Source: Metaclostridioides mangenotii
GTDB taxonomy: Bacteria > Bacillota > Clostridia > Peptostreptococcales > Peptostreptococcaceae
Assembly: GCF_017873185.1 (NCBI RefSeq)
Contig: NZ_JAGGJX010000001.1
Location: 930,001 to 994,000, forward strand
Direction: 5' to 3'
Length of the DNA: 64,000 nucleotides
Under the pieces are notes generated by a model. It was not told the origin of the DNA. It did no database searches and worked only from the letters and a program-made list of their open reading frames with translations. The position numbers were made by a program, and so were the translations under genes. Positions 54,409 through 64,000 of this stretch are shown here, in pieces; position 1 is the first letter of the stretch, and each line of letters begins with the position of its first letter.

Positions 54409-55741
54409 TTATTTGTAATTATATTTTTCGGGTATAATTGCAAATGTAGTACGTTTCTTTCCTTTAATTTGTTTTACTAAACCAACTCTCCATGCAATAA
54501 ATAACAAAATTAATACAAAAGATATAGCCGTTATTATCATAAAGATCATATCAAAAATATATATTATATCGTGCTTGTATAAGGTTGTATCTTTATCATT
54601 TAAAATATTTAAAACATTCTCTCCTATATATTGAACATCACTAGCTGAATTCATATTTGCAAGTACACAAACAGCTCTTTTAGTTTCACTATCTATAATC
54701 ATGGTAGAAGAATAATTAGAAGTTCCACCTGTATGATAAATAGTATTTTCATTATCTTTTATAAACCAACCAGCAGCGTAATGATTCCCTTCTACTGATG
54801 TTACAGATAAATCAGGAACATGTGATTTTTGTAAAACATTAGAAACATTATTTTTAGTTTCATTTTTAGTTTCATCTGAACGCATATGTAGCATAAGGCC
54901 AGCTACTCAAATCTCTAATATCAGAGATAATATAACCTGCGGGGATTTTCCCAGTTATTATTTCGTTATCAAGTTGCTTCGCTTTTAAAAATGATAATTT
55001 ATAGCCAGTAGACATATTTTTTGAGCTATATGCCTTTTCTGGATTAATATATGTATCTCTGAGTCCATGTGGTAAAAGTACATTATGTTTCATAAAATCT
55101 TCATAAGACTCTCCAGAAGCTGACTCTACTATTAAACCTAATATATTGTAATTAATATTTGAGTAAGTATACTTTGTTCCAGGATAAAAGGATAATTCAG
55201 ATCTGCTTAAATTTTTAATAGTATCTTTTAAACTAATATTGGTATCTGGTAATTCGTAATCACCTTTATTATTTGTAAATCCACTCCTCTGATAAAGTAA
55301 ATCCGAAATTTTTAACTCTACGTTTTTATTGTTATATTGTACTTTAAACCAAGGAATATACTTACTTACATTGTCATTTAAGGACAATTCCCCTTCCTCT
55401 TCAAGCGATAGTATAGCTAATGCTGTATATGATTTCGATAATGAACCAATTTGAAAAAGAGTTTTTTCAGAAACATCTGTTTTCTTTTTAAGATCTGAAT
55501 ACCCATACGATTGATATTTTTTATTATTTTCATCTATTATGGCTATAGAAACCCCTGGAATCTTAGACTTTTGCATTACTCCGTTTATTAGCTCTTCAAT
55601 TTTCTTATCTTTACTGTCAGTATTACCGCCTTCAGAAAACAAGGTTGTACCAAATAACGTTGTGACTATCAAAACTAATAACAGTAAAGATATTTTAATT
55701 TTCTTTTTTTTCAATATAAAATCACCCAATCCCCTTAACAT
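54409..55741 (-). pseudogene. Frameshifted serine beta-lactamase-like hydrolase
   Basis: Two overlapping frames together make one class C beta-lactamase/D-Ala-D-Ala-peptidase-like protein of about 440 residues. The first part has a signal/membrane segment, the nucleophile motif SLSK (in QIGSLSKSYTALA) and YSNINYNILG. The second part has the HTGG motif and a C-terminal membrane helix. One extra base in GGCC at 54897-54900 breaks the frame. Removing it restores the family-typical DLSSWLMLHM. It may be a true pseudogene or a sequencing error. The start could be the TTG at 55714, with GGTGA 7 nt upstream, rather than 55741. Confidence 0.8.
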
Positions 55742-55889
55742 TTTATTGTAATTTCCATTATTTGACTTTTATTATAACATGATTTAAAATTGGAAGATTC
55801 ATTTATAAGTATTTCTAATCTAATTCTAATAAAGAACTTATTTGCAATTCATTTGCACTCAAAAACTTATTTGCTTATTTTTAATTCAC

Positions 55890-55936
55890 TAAAAAGCCCC
55901 TTATCTGCTTAATTTAATTAAACAGATAAGGAGCTG
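55890..55936 (-). terminator. Terminator of the 5-oxoproline operon
   Basis: AGCTCCTTATCTG / CAGATAAGGGGCT stem followed on the minus strand by TTTTTAG, 30 nt past the last gene. Confidence 0.85.
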
Positions 55937-55965
55937 TGATCTAAAAATATAAATTTTAATTTTAA

Positions 55966-56385
55966 TTAAATAGCCTTTTTAAAGCTATCCCAATCTCCAT
56001 CCTCAATGTAAATGGAATCGTGAGCTTCAAGATAGTCATTATTTACAAATATGTACATATCCAGCATCTCGCTAGTACCATCTTCATAAAAAACTTCCTT
56101 CTTTCTTCTCTCGTACATAACAGAGGAATTGTTTCCAAAATACTTCTCAAGCACATCTACAGAGTTAAGTATTGTACCTTTGTCGTCATCTATACCCTCC
56201 AATACCTGACCATAGACTCTTTCGTTTCCTTCTACTATGGCCGGGCACTCTTCTTCAGGTAAATGATACATCTTCCCATGTACATATGCACTTTTTATTG
56301 AATTAATATGTCCGTCTAAATATTTGTCGTAGTTACGATAACCCTTCATAAGGGTTCCGTAAACAAAGATCTTAAAAGCTTTCAT
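55966..56385 (-). CDS. Gamma-glutamylcyclotransferase-like protein
   Basis: 139 residues of the GGCT/AIG2 fold. The signature is FVYGTLMKGYRNYDKYL. In this family a conserved Glu helps turn gamma-glutamyl amines into 5-oxoproline plus the free amine. Its position at the end of an operon with a 5-oxoproline transporter and pyroglutamyl peptidase supports a 5-oxoproline-producing role. It follows the transporter gene by 3 nt. Confidence 0.8.
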   Translation of the reverse strand: MKAFKIFVYGTLMKGYRNYDKYLDGHINSIKSAYVHGKMYHLPEEECPAIVEGNERVYGQVLEGIDDDKGTILNSVDVLEKYFGNNSSVMYERRKKEVFYEDGTSEMLDMYIFVNNDYLEAHDSIYIEDGDWDSFKKAI

Positions 56386-56388
56386 TAA

Positions 56389-57309
56389 TTAACCCATTAC
56401 TATCATTAAAACTATTTGCGCTGCTAACATTACAAGAGCAATTGGTAATTGCTTCTTTATAACTCCGTATTTATCATTCATCTCCAATATAGCGACGGGA
56501 ACTATGTTGAAGTTTGCTGCCATCGGAGTCAGTAATGTTCCACAGTATCCACTTGTTAAACCTATTATACCTATTACGTTTGGATCCATACCAAACTTAA
56601 GTATAAATGGTATACCTATACCTACAGTTATTACTGAGAATGCCGCAAATGCGTTTCCCATGATCATTGTAAATAGAGCCATTGCAACTGCATATATGAT
56701 TATTGCTATTGTTACATTTCCCTCTGGAACAAAATTGCCTACAATTCCTGCTATAACTTCACCAACTCCAGCTACAGCAAATATAGCTCCTAATGAAGCT
56801 AGTAACTGTGGCAGTATTGCAAGCGGTCCAACTGATTCTAAAAGTTTTTTACCTTCAGATGGTATAGCACTTACTTTGTCTTTTGCCATTATAAGTATCA
56901 TTATCGCAGAAACTAGTATACCAAATCCTAATCCAACTAACGCTCCAAGGTTTGGAAGTGCAATACCAAATACTAAAGCTAGTATTCCCATTGATAGAGC
57001 TGGAATAAATATCTTGTTCCCTAATTTATCTGCCATTTTTCTTTTAAAATCTTCTGATATTTCTTTATTTACACCTATAGATACTTTGTTTAATATAGGT
57101 GGTAAAGTCATTATTACTACAAGTATTCCTGATGCTATTGGAGGAATAAAATTACCTAATCCTAATACTGCTGCAAGCGCTAGCCAGAATATAGCTGTAC
57201 CTGCTCTATTTTTTTGTTCTTTATCATTTAGGGCTCTAAGTCCTATATATGCAGACATAAGAGCACATGCAATATATATAATTTCCATTAGAATATCTTT
57301 TGTTTCCAT
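56389..57309 (-). CDS. 5-oxoproline transporter subunit, DUF979 family
   Basis: About 306 residues with roughly nine or ten predicted membrane helices, glycine-rich (ALAAVLGLGNFIPPIASG, LVGLGFGILVSAIM). DUF979 proteins are found beside DUF969 proteins and pyroglutamyl peptidase, and the pair is annotated as a 5-oxoproline transporter. The ATG at 57309 lies 8 nt after AGGAG; the earlier in-frame GTG/ATG codons are too close to it. Confidence 0.85.
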   Translation of the reverse strand: METKDILMEIIYIACALMSAYIGLRALNDKEQKNRAGTAIFWLALAAVLGLGNFIPPIASGILVVIMTLPPILNKVSIGVNKEISEDFKRKMADKLGNKIFIPALSMGILALVFGIALPNLGALVGLGFGILVSAIMILIMAKDKVSAIPSEGKKLLESVGPLAILPQLLASLGAIFAVAGVGEVIAGIVGNFVPEGNVTIAIIIYAVAMALFTMIMGNAFAAFSVITVGIGIPFILKFGMDPNVIGIIGLTSGYCGTLLTPMAANFNIVPVAILEMNDKYGVIKKQLPIALVMLAAQIVLMIVMG

Positions 57310-57327
57310 ATCCATCACTCCTGTCTG

Positions 57328-57993
57328 TTATTTTTTGTATTTCTTCATGATCTTTCTATCTGTCATCATAAAGAAGAATGCTGAAACTATAACTGCTATT
57401 ATAAATACTGGTACTTCTGCTCTAACTGCCGCAACTGGATCTATAGTATAGCCAACTGGGTCTAGCGTACTCTTAACAAGAAGTATTCCTGATCCTGCAA
57501 TAAATAGAACCTGACCAAAGAACCAGCTCACGTTCTCCGCAGCACTGTTCATACCTTTGATCTCATCAAGATCTTTAGGATCAAGCTTTTTACCGTATTT
57601 TTCAACAGAAGCCTCTGACATCGGTGATATAACTGGTCTTATAAATCCTGCAACTCCACCAAAACTTACGTTGAATGCCGCTAGGAAACCTCTTATAATT
57701 GTGTATCCTATAGCTAATATACCAGGTGTAGCTTTGCTCATCTTCTTAACTAGATCCCCAGCAACTTGCTTCAGTCCGTTTTTCTCGAGCACTCCAACAA
57801 CAGGCAATGTGATAATAAATATAGCCATATATCTATTTGCAACATATGTCTCCCCTAATGTTGTAAGTATATCTGTTATTGACATTCCTCCAACTAAGCC
57901 AGTAACTATACCGGCTGCCATTACAATAGCTATTGAATTAAACTTTAAAGCAAATCCAACAACTATAATCAAAATTCCGATTAATTTAATCAT
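57328..57993 (-). CDS. 5-oxoproline transporter subunit, DUF969 family
   Basis: 221 residues with about six predicted membrane helices (KLIGILIIVVGFALKF, FIITLPVVGVLEKNGLKQ). It is the DUF969 partner of the following DUF979 gene, 18 nt apart. Both together are predicted to move 5-oxoproline across the membrane. It lies 26 nt after the M14 gene. Confidence 0.85.
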   Translation of the reverse strand: MIKLIGILIIVVGFALKFNSIAIVMAAGIVTGLVGGMSITDILTTLGETYVANRYMAIFIITLPVVGVLEKNGLKQVAGDLVKKMSKATPGILAIGYTIIRGFLAAFNVSFGGVAGFIRPVISPMSEASVEKYGKKLDPKDLDEIKGMNSAAENVSWFFGQVLFIAGSGILLVKSTLDPVGYTIDPVAAVRAEVPVFIIAVIVSAFFFMMTDRKIMKKYKK

Positions 57994-58019
57994 TTATTTT
58001 CCTCCTCAATTATAAGCCC

Positions 58020-61000
58020 CTATACCTGTATTGGTCTTATTCTTACATTTTTAAGTACTACTTGATTGTCTTTTTTAACAACATCTTCTCTAAATTTATA
58101 CTTAGCATTAGCCATCATATCTATAGTTGCTATATCTGAGATATTATGTGTTCTACTGCAAAGATCTAAATATTTTCCTTGAGCTGTCTCATCTGAAACC
58201 TCTGTTGTCCAGTCAAGTGCAGTTATCCAAGGGTATCTATGAGATACGTGCCATGCGTTTGGATCTGGTTGGTAAGGTATCCAGTAGTAAATTAAATCTT
58301 TGTAGTAATTAGCTGGGAATAGTTTCGGCATCCATTGATGAGCGTACTTCTCAAATCTATTTTGCCAATCTAAATTCCATCCCTTTATTTCTTTATCTCC
58401 ATTTATCTGATCGCTTACTACATCTTGTAGTGCTTCACTAAGTATCTTATTGTCAGGATATTTTTCTGAATCTAAATACCAGAAGTATCCGTAGAATAGC
58501 GCTCTAGGTAACCAGAATCCTTTAAACCAAGGTGATGTGTAACCTGAGAACTGTTGATCCCATTCGTGTTTTGGGACACCGTGGTTGTCGACAAGTATAT
58601 CTGGTAGCCATTTATACCATAGTTTTGTAAGTGCTCTACTCTCTGTGTATTTGCTGTCTTCTTTGAAGTACTCTTTTGCAAATTCTTTTCCAACACTATT
58701 AAATCTAGCTATATGAAGTTGCCACTCTGGATTGTCTTTTTGAAGTTCGTAGTGTATATATCCTCCATCTACGTTTTCAAAAGGTATCATAACTATATTT
58801 AATTTATCTAAATAACTTCTATACTTTTCATCATGTAAAAGTTGCTCTAATAGTAAGAATGATGAATTTGTACTAGATATCTCATTAGCATGGTGTCTGT
58901 TGTTTATCTGGAATACAGGTTTGTTATTTATAAGTTTAGCTCGAGAAACAATACTAGACTTGTATTCTTTTGTTATCTCTATAGCGTAAATATCTCTATT
59001 TTGATAAGATTTCGAAGCCTTCCAAACCTTGATTCCGTCTACTTTTTTAAGTTTGTCCAATATATCTATATACTCGTCGTAGCCTATAACTCTATCTTGA
59101 GGTATATCTATATCCCTTATATCTATAGATCCTTCTTGTTTTACAAATCTATTGCTATTTATAAGTTCGACGTCTTTACCGTTTATATTTATATGTAACG
59201 TTTTAAATCCATATTGTGAAGGTAATATTTTTTCTTCGATTGCCTTAACTCTATTCATTAACTCTATATTGTCTGTATCTTCCGTCTTTATATCTACATA
59301 AACATTATCTAGCAATCCTTCTTTTACATAAACTTTATCTATATCTACAATTACACAATTTCTGTCATATTCTTCATCTCTTGATACCTCTAATGTAGCT
59401 TTCATATACGTTCCTTGACCATTTCTCTTCTTGATAATAGGAAGTATTAAACCTGGCTCTTCCAATGCCTGTCCAACAGTTTTGATTCCCAATGTCTTGA
59501 AGAAATCTAGCCCTGCAAAATACATATCTTCATGAAGTGCACTTAGTACAGATATAATATCTTGTCTAATATCTAGCTTGTAGTCTGGCTCACTAGTAAG
59601 TATTTCTAATCTAAGAGTATTGAAGAAAGGCTGTTTCTCCATAATAGGATTTCCATCAGTTTTATCTAAAATATATTTTTTACAATCTTCTAGTATTTCC
59701 GATTGGTAAACGTCCCATATTCTCTCTACATCAGTTTTTACAGTTTGTTTTAATACAATTTCTCCATTTACCTTTACCTCAACAAGTCCTGTATTTGGAT
59801 GAACTTTTCCTATTCCCGGGAACTCATCTAGATAAGGTCTTTCTGAATACTCGACATCGAATACATCTTTATATATAATTTGCCCACACTTATCGTAAAC
59901 GATAAATTCATAATCGGTATTTCCATTTTCTTGCATTTTAAACTCGATATTATCTCTAGATAAACCTATCTCTTGTTCAATCAAATCATCTACTGGGAAT
60001 AGCTCTTGAACAAGTCTTATAGGTAAATCAAAGAATTTTTCTGGATCGTCCGATCTAGAAGCATCTATATTTGGAATAGATCCATCTTCATCATTCCAAC
60101 TCGTCTTGCCCTCCGGTAAAAACGGCTTAAAATAAAGGTCTATCTTTCCAATGTTGTCTAAACTTAATTTTTCTTTCATTTGTGGAACTAGTTCTTCCGT
60201 TATCCAACTTAACCCTTGTTTATATGAACAAAACACATTGCATTTAGATAATTTTATATTTTCTCTATCTAAGAAATCAAAAACAAATTCTTTTAGATCA
60301 TCTCTAATTTCTTTCTCTTCACTAACTAAGATCTTAACTTCTACATCATCATTAGCAGATAATTTACCTGATAATTTATCTTTGAAAATCTCTTTAACTT
60401 CATCAACTTCCCAATCAAAGTTGTACTCTTTCACAAAAATATTTTCTATTTCAGTATTTGTTTGAGGTTTTAAGAAGTCGACTATATCACGTTTAAATTC
60501 TTTTATAGATACTTCATTTTCTTTGATTAAATACTCGTAGTTTTTGCAGAAAAACTCTGAAGTCTCAATTATTTCATCGTTATATCCAGATATGATCAAA
60601 GAATTATTTTCACAATTAACTGAGATATTATTTTCACAATCATTATTGTTTCTATTTTTAAATTTTTTGCCTACGAATACCTTTATTTTGTCGCAGTCTT
60701 TGTCCAACTCATCTTCAGCACATGCAAGTGGAATATTACAACCTAAACTATTTAATCCAAAAATTGTCGCAATATTACAAGCCGCTACAAATTCCTGATT
60801 TGAGCAGTCTTTTGCTAAAACTATTTTTGCATTAATTTCATCGGCTAAAAAATCATTATCTGTATCAATTAAAAGCCCCTTTTCTAAAGAGGATATATCT
60901 TCTAAATCTTCTAACTTCATATTGTATACTTTTTCAGATGAAGCTAACTTTTCCTTTTTTACAATTTCAACAACTTTAGAACCAGATATAAAGTTTTTAC

Positions 61001-61262
61001 TTAAATCAGAAATATCCACTTCAGATATTTTTAAATCGCTCTCGCTTAAACTTTCATTTTCTTCAGATATTTTAACTATTGGTAAATCGAGTGCTGTACT
61101 TTTAAATCCAACTAATGCACATAAATCTATTGCCTTTAATTTATCTTCTAAAGTCGCATTTTTAGGAATAATTATACTGCCATTTAACCCATCAATTTCA
61201 CATGTCTTTTTATCGTAGTAAAAAAAATTCTTTTCGTTTAATAATTCCTCAAGATTTTCCAT
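58020..61262 (-). CDS. Very large M14-family zinc carboxypeptidase, apparently cytoplasmic
   Basis: 1080 residues. The C-terminal M14 domain has zinc ligands in HHANEISS (H-x-x-E) and DNHGVP, and a catalytic Glu in DWTTEVSDE. The long N-terminal part has no recognised family. It includes two similar units: IIIPKNATLEDKLKAIDLCA with VGFKSTALDLPIV, and IVLAKDCSNQEFVAACNIAT with FGLNSLGCNIPLA. No signal peptide is seen. The ATG overlaps the pcp stop by one base. It probably trims peptides supplied to or by pyroglutamyl peptidase; this is inference. Confidence 0.82.
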   Translation of the reverse strand: MENLEELLNEKNFFYYDKKTCEIDGLNGSIIIPKNATLEDKLKAIDLCALVGFKSTALDLPIVKISEENESLSESDLKISEVDISDLSKNFISGSKVVEIVKKEKLASSEKVYNMKLEDLEDISSLEKGLLIDTDNDFLADEINAKIVLAKDCSNQEFVAACNIATIFGLNSLGCNIPLACAEDELDKDCDKIKVFVGKKFKNRNNNDCENNISVNCENNSLIISGYNDEIIETSEFFCKNYEYLIKENEVSIKEFKRDIVDFLKPQTNTEIENIFVKEYNFDWEVDEVKEIFKDKLSGKLSANDDVEVKILVSEEKEIRDDLKEFVFDFLDRENIKLSKCNVFCSYKQGLSWITEELVPQMKEKLSLDNIGKIDLYFKPFLPEGKTSWNDEDGSIPNIDASRSDDPEKFFDLPIRLVQELFPVDDLIEQEIGLSRDNIEFKMQENGNTDYEFIVYDKCGQIIYKDVFDVEYSERPYLDEFPGIGKVHPNTGLVEVKVNGEIVLKQTVKTDVERIWDVYQSEILEDCKKYILDKTDGNPIMEKQPFFNTLRLEILTSEPDYKLDIRQDIISVLSALHEDMYFAGLDFFKTLGIKTVGQALEEPGLILPIIKKRNGQGTYMKATLEVSRDEEYDRNCVIVDIDKVYVKEGLLDNVYVDIKTEDTDNIELMNRVKAIEEKILPSQYGFKTLHININGKDVELINSNRFVKQEGSIDIRDIDIPQDRVIGYDEYIDILDKLKKVDGIKVWKASKSYQNRDIYAIEITKEYKSSIVSRAKLINNKPVFQINNRHHANEISSTNSSFLLLEQLLHDEKYRSYLDKLNIVMIPFENVDGGYIHYELQKDNPEWQLHIARFNSVGKEFAKEYFKEDSKYTESRALTKLWYKWLPDILVDNHGVPKHEWDQQFSGYTSPWFKGFWLPRALFYGYFWYLDSEKYPDNKILSEALQDVVSDQINGDKEIKGWNLDWQNRFEKYAHQWMPKLFPANYYKDLIYYWIPYQPDPNAWHVSHRYPWITALDWTTEVSDETAQGKYLDLCSRTHNISDIATIDMMANAKYKFREDVVKKDNQVVLKNVRIRPIQV

Positions 61263-61903
61263 TAGCAAATTTCACCACCTTTAACCTTTATATCTTCAGA
61301 GTGTAGAGTACAAGCTTCTATAGCTAATTCTAATCCCTTTACAATCTCGTCTAAAGACATATATGGAGTGTTTTTCTTATCAATTACTTGACTAGTCGAA
61401 AACGGAATATGTATAAATCCGCCTTTTATATTTGGATATTTTTTGTCGATCATATAAAGAACTCCATACATTACATGATTACACACAAATGTACCTGCTG
61501 TATACGATAATGATGATGGTATACCGTTTTGTTTCATATGCTCTACCATAGCCTTTACTGGTAAACTCGTCATGTACGCAATGTCGCCATCTTCTCTAAT
61601 TGCAGCATCTATTGGTTGATTTCCCTCATTGTCCTCTATTCTAAAATCATCAATATTTATAGCAACTTTTTCTGGAGTTATTTCAAATCTACCTCCTGCT
61701 TGACCTATAGATATAACTATATCAGGCTTGTTAGCTTCAATCGCTTTTTCTATAACTTGAAGTGACTTATCTCTAACAGTTGGTATTATTACCTTAACAA
61801 TTTCTGCTCCATTTATATTGTTACTAATACGCTTTACAGCTTCTTCAGCTGGGTTTGTTTTTTCTCCACCAAATGGATCAAATCCTGTTACTAATATTTT
61901 CAT
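61262..61903 (-). CDS. pcp: Pyroglutamyl-peptidase I
   Basis: 213 residues, C15 cysteine peptidase that removes N-terminal pyroglutamate from peptides. Visible: [19 protein letters not shown], the catalytic Glu in [17 protein letters not shown], the catalytic Cys in [13 protein letters not shown], and the His in GGFIHIPF. It is the first gene of the operon and is coupled to the M14 gene (TAATG). Confidence 0.96.
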   Translation of the reverse strand: MKILVTGFDPFGGEKTNPAEEAVKRISNNINGAEIVKVIIPTVRDKSLQVIEKAIEANKPDIVISIGQAGGRFEITPEKVAINIDDFRIEDNEGNQPIDAAIREDGDIAYMTSLPVKAMVEHMKQNGIPSSLSYTAGTFVCNHVMYGVLYMIDKKYPNIKGGFIHIPFSTSQVIDKKNTPYMSLDEIVKGLELAIEACTLHSEDIKVKGGEIC

Positions 61904-62067
61904 TGTAACCCTCCTCTTATTAAATAATCTTAAATAAAATATAGATATATTTATATTAATTTTAATTTTACAATTTTTTTATATAATTGCAAGAGTATTT
62001 TGATTTTTTGTATTATTTTGTCAATTATTTCCTTAAAATAATCTAAATATTTAACATATTTTTTACA
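61904..62067 (-). other. AT-rich spacer upstream of pcp
   Basis: Very AT-rich; it presumably carries the promoter of the pcp operon. I see no clear -35/-10 pair or open frame. Confidence 0.4.
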
Positions 62068-62181
62068 TTACTCCAAATTTTTACATATTTGTTTGAATAA
62101 AGGCACTGCTGATTTATTTCCCTTTGTATTTCCTTCGACAATCGCTGTTATAACATACTTTGGTCTTTTATTACAGGACTT
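62068..62181 (-). pseudogene. C-terminal fragment of a penicillin-binding-protein-like transpeptidase
   Basis: About 37 codons before a TAA, reading KRPKYVITAIVEG then NTKGNKSAVPLFKQI. This has the shape of the last segment of a PBP transpeptidase domain (the PKYVI strand, then G-x-A-x-P-x-F). A TGA closes the frame upstream. A neighbouring frame gives NPESPVIKD, which would join to it after one frameshift near 62165. No start or active site remains, so this is a remnant of a lost gene. Confidence 0.5.
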
Positions 62182-62254
62182 TCAGGATTAGAAACCATTT
62201 AGTCGTTTCTATTAACTCACCCTAAATGCCAATGTAAGCTATCGTTCATTTGAC

Positions 62255-63553
<1,299 letters not shown>

Positions 63554-63604
63554 TCATCAGAAGAAACATGTATAAAATCTATAATAGAGATTATGTAAAT
63601 ATTT

Positions 63605-63784
63605 TTAATATTCATAACTCTCATAGCTTCTTACTACTTCTGAATACTTTTTCTTTATACTTTATATTAATTTTTTAAGTTCAGTTACCTCATTTAAATC
63701 TTTTTCATCTCTTAGTATCTCATGTTTTATTTTATTTATTACAATCTCATATATTTTATTTATATTATCTCTATTATGTAAATA
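63605..63784 (-). pseudogene. Decayed reading frame, origin unknown
   Basis: A stretch of about 40 codons with no start codon (…KIYEIVINKIKHEILRDEK then DLNEVTELKKLI) ends in a TAA at 63662. The same frame then continues 18 codons (SIKKKYSEVVRSYESYEY) to a second stop. The residue composition is protein-like and helical. I do not recognise the family. It looks like the tail of a degraded gene. Confidence 0.35.
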
Positions 63785-63799
63785 CTAATAGAGATAATA
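63763..63799. repeat. 14-bp inverted repeat
   Basis: TATTATCTCTATTA / TAATAGAGATAATA, perfect, with a 9-nt loop. A related AATAGAGATTATGTAAATA stretch occurs near 63583-63602. No T-run follows it. It could be an operator or the end of a small mobile element. Confidence 0.45.
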
Positions 63800-63930
63800 G
63801 TGTTATCCATAATAACTATATAGTAATATCCATTAATTCTATTGTGCAAATTAATTAAGAAATATTTAAGATATTAAAAAACAAAACAATATTAGCTTAG
63901 AGAGAATCTCCCTAGGGGGTGGGAGGACAC

Positions 63931-63960
63931 AAAAAAAGGGTAGCAATTAAGCTACCCTTT
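63931..63960 (-). terminator. Terminator of a gene to the right of the window
   Basis: AAAGGGTAGC / GCTACCCTTT stem followed on the minus strand by TTTTTTT. A TAA at 63971-63973 may end a minus-strand gene entering from the right edge (IDLLEKIN then stop); too little is visible to name it. Confidence 0.85.
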
Positions 63961-64000
63961 ACTGTCTACATTAATTTATCTTTTCCAACAAATCTATATG

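Noticed and set aside
56504-57451. 315-codon plus-strand frame opposite the DUF979/DUF969 genes
   Set aside because: Its hydrophobic look comes from the complementary codons of a membrane protein. The minus-strand genes have ribosome sites and operon spacing; this frame does not.
63899-63930. GC-rich patch with GGGGGTGGGAGG near the right edge
   Set aside because: It looks like a ribosome site on the plus strand, but no start codon with an open frame follows before the terminator.

Overview
The window reads as a low-GC Clostridia chromosome, most likely a spore-forming member of the Peptostreptococcaceae (a relative of Clostridioides, Paraclostridium or Peptacetobacter). Three things point there: an AdoCbl-dependent ribonucleotide reductase, a Stickland-type 2-hydroxyacyl-CoA dehydratase operon, and the gene order rnc / radical SAM / smc / ftsY / ylxM / ffh / rpsP / khpA / rimM / trmD / rplS / rbgA, with codY-topA-dprA-yifB-yraN and iscR-iscS nearby. 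A sigK gene supports sporulation. The species cannot be fixed from sequence reading alone. Most genes lie on the minus strand.

Layout. 1-8326: iscS start, iscR, rarA, codY, topA, dprA, yifB and yraN (housekeeping). 8537-13593 (plus strand): a two-component system followed by an ABC exporter with two permeases, in the order of the LnrJKLMN linearmycin-resistance system. 13707-18093: a small unknown gene, an FMN-dependent 2-hydroxyacid dehydrogenase with an N-terminal tetracysteine motif, rnhB and class II nrdJ. 18342-36246: an amino-acid fermentation island. It has three tandem BrnQ branched-chain amino-acid carriers, a sigma-54 activator, the hadAIBC-acdB-etfBA operon with divergent ldhA, and a fourth BrnQ. 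36617-48781: conserved ribosome, SRP and chromosome-segregation genes. 48932-53304: a Zn-ribbon protein, efp, four pseudopilin-like genes and aroE. 53633-54274: sigK. 54409-55741: a frameshifted serine hydrolase. 55966-61903: an operon joining pyroglutamyl peptidase, a very large M14 carboxypeptidase, a two-subunit 5-oxoproline transporter and a gamma-glutamylcyclotransferase-like protein. 62068-64000: an accessory-looking end with a fragment of a penicillin-binding protein, a CYP152 fatty-acid peroxygenase and a decayed reading frame.

How it fits together. BrnQ carriers would import leucine, isoleucine and valine. LdhA reduces the 2-oxo acid to the (R)-2-hydroxy acid. HadA transfers CoA, HadI activates HadBC, and HadBC dehydrates to the enoyl-CoA. 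AcdB with EtfBA then reduces it to isocaproyl-CoA, or to a related arylpropionyl-CoA. The had operon carries a clear -24/-12 sigma-54 promoter with a palindrome about 118 bp upstream. The sigma-54 activator gene directly follows the operon and is the obvious regulator. CodY, which senses branched-chain amino acids, is encoded 15 kb away, and a 13-of-15 CodY-box match lies in the brnQ2 leader. The island and the resistance block appear to sit inside what is usually a compact rplS-rbgA-rnhB-yraN-yifB-dprA-topA-codY neighbourhood. No tRNA, rRNA, CRISPR array, intact insertion sequence or recognisable riboswitch was seen.
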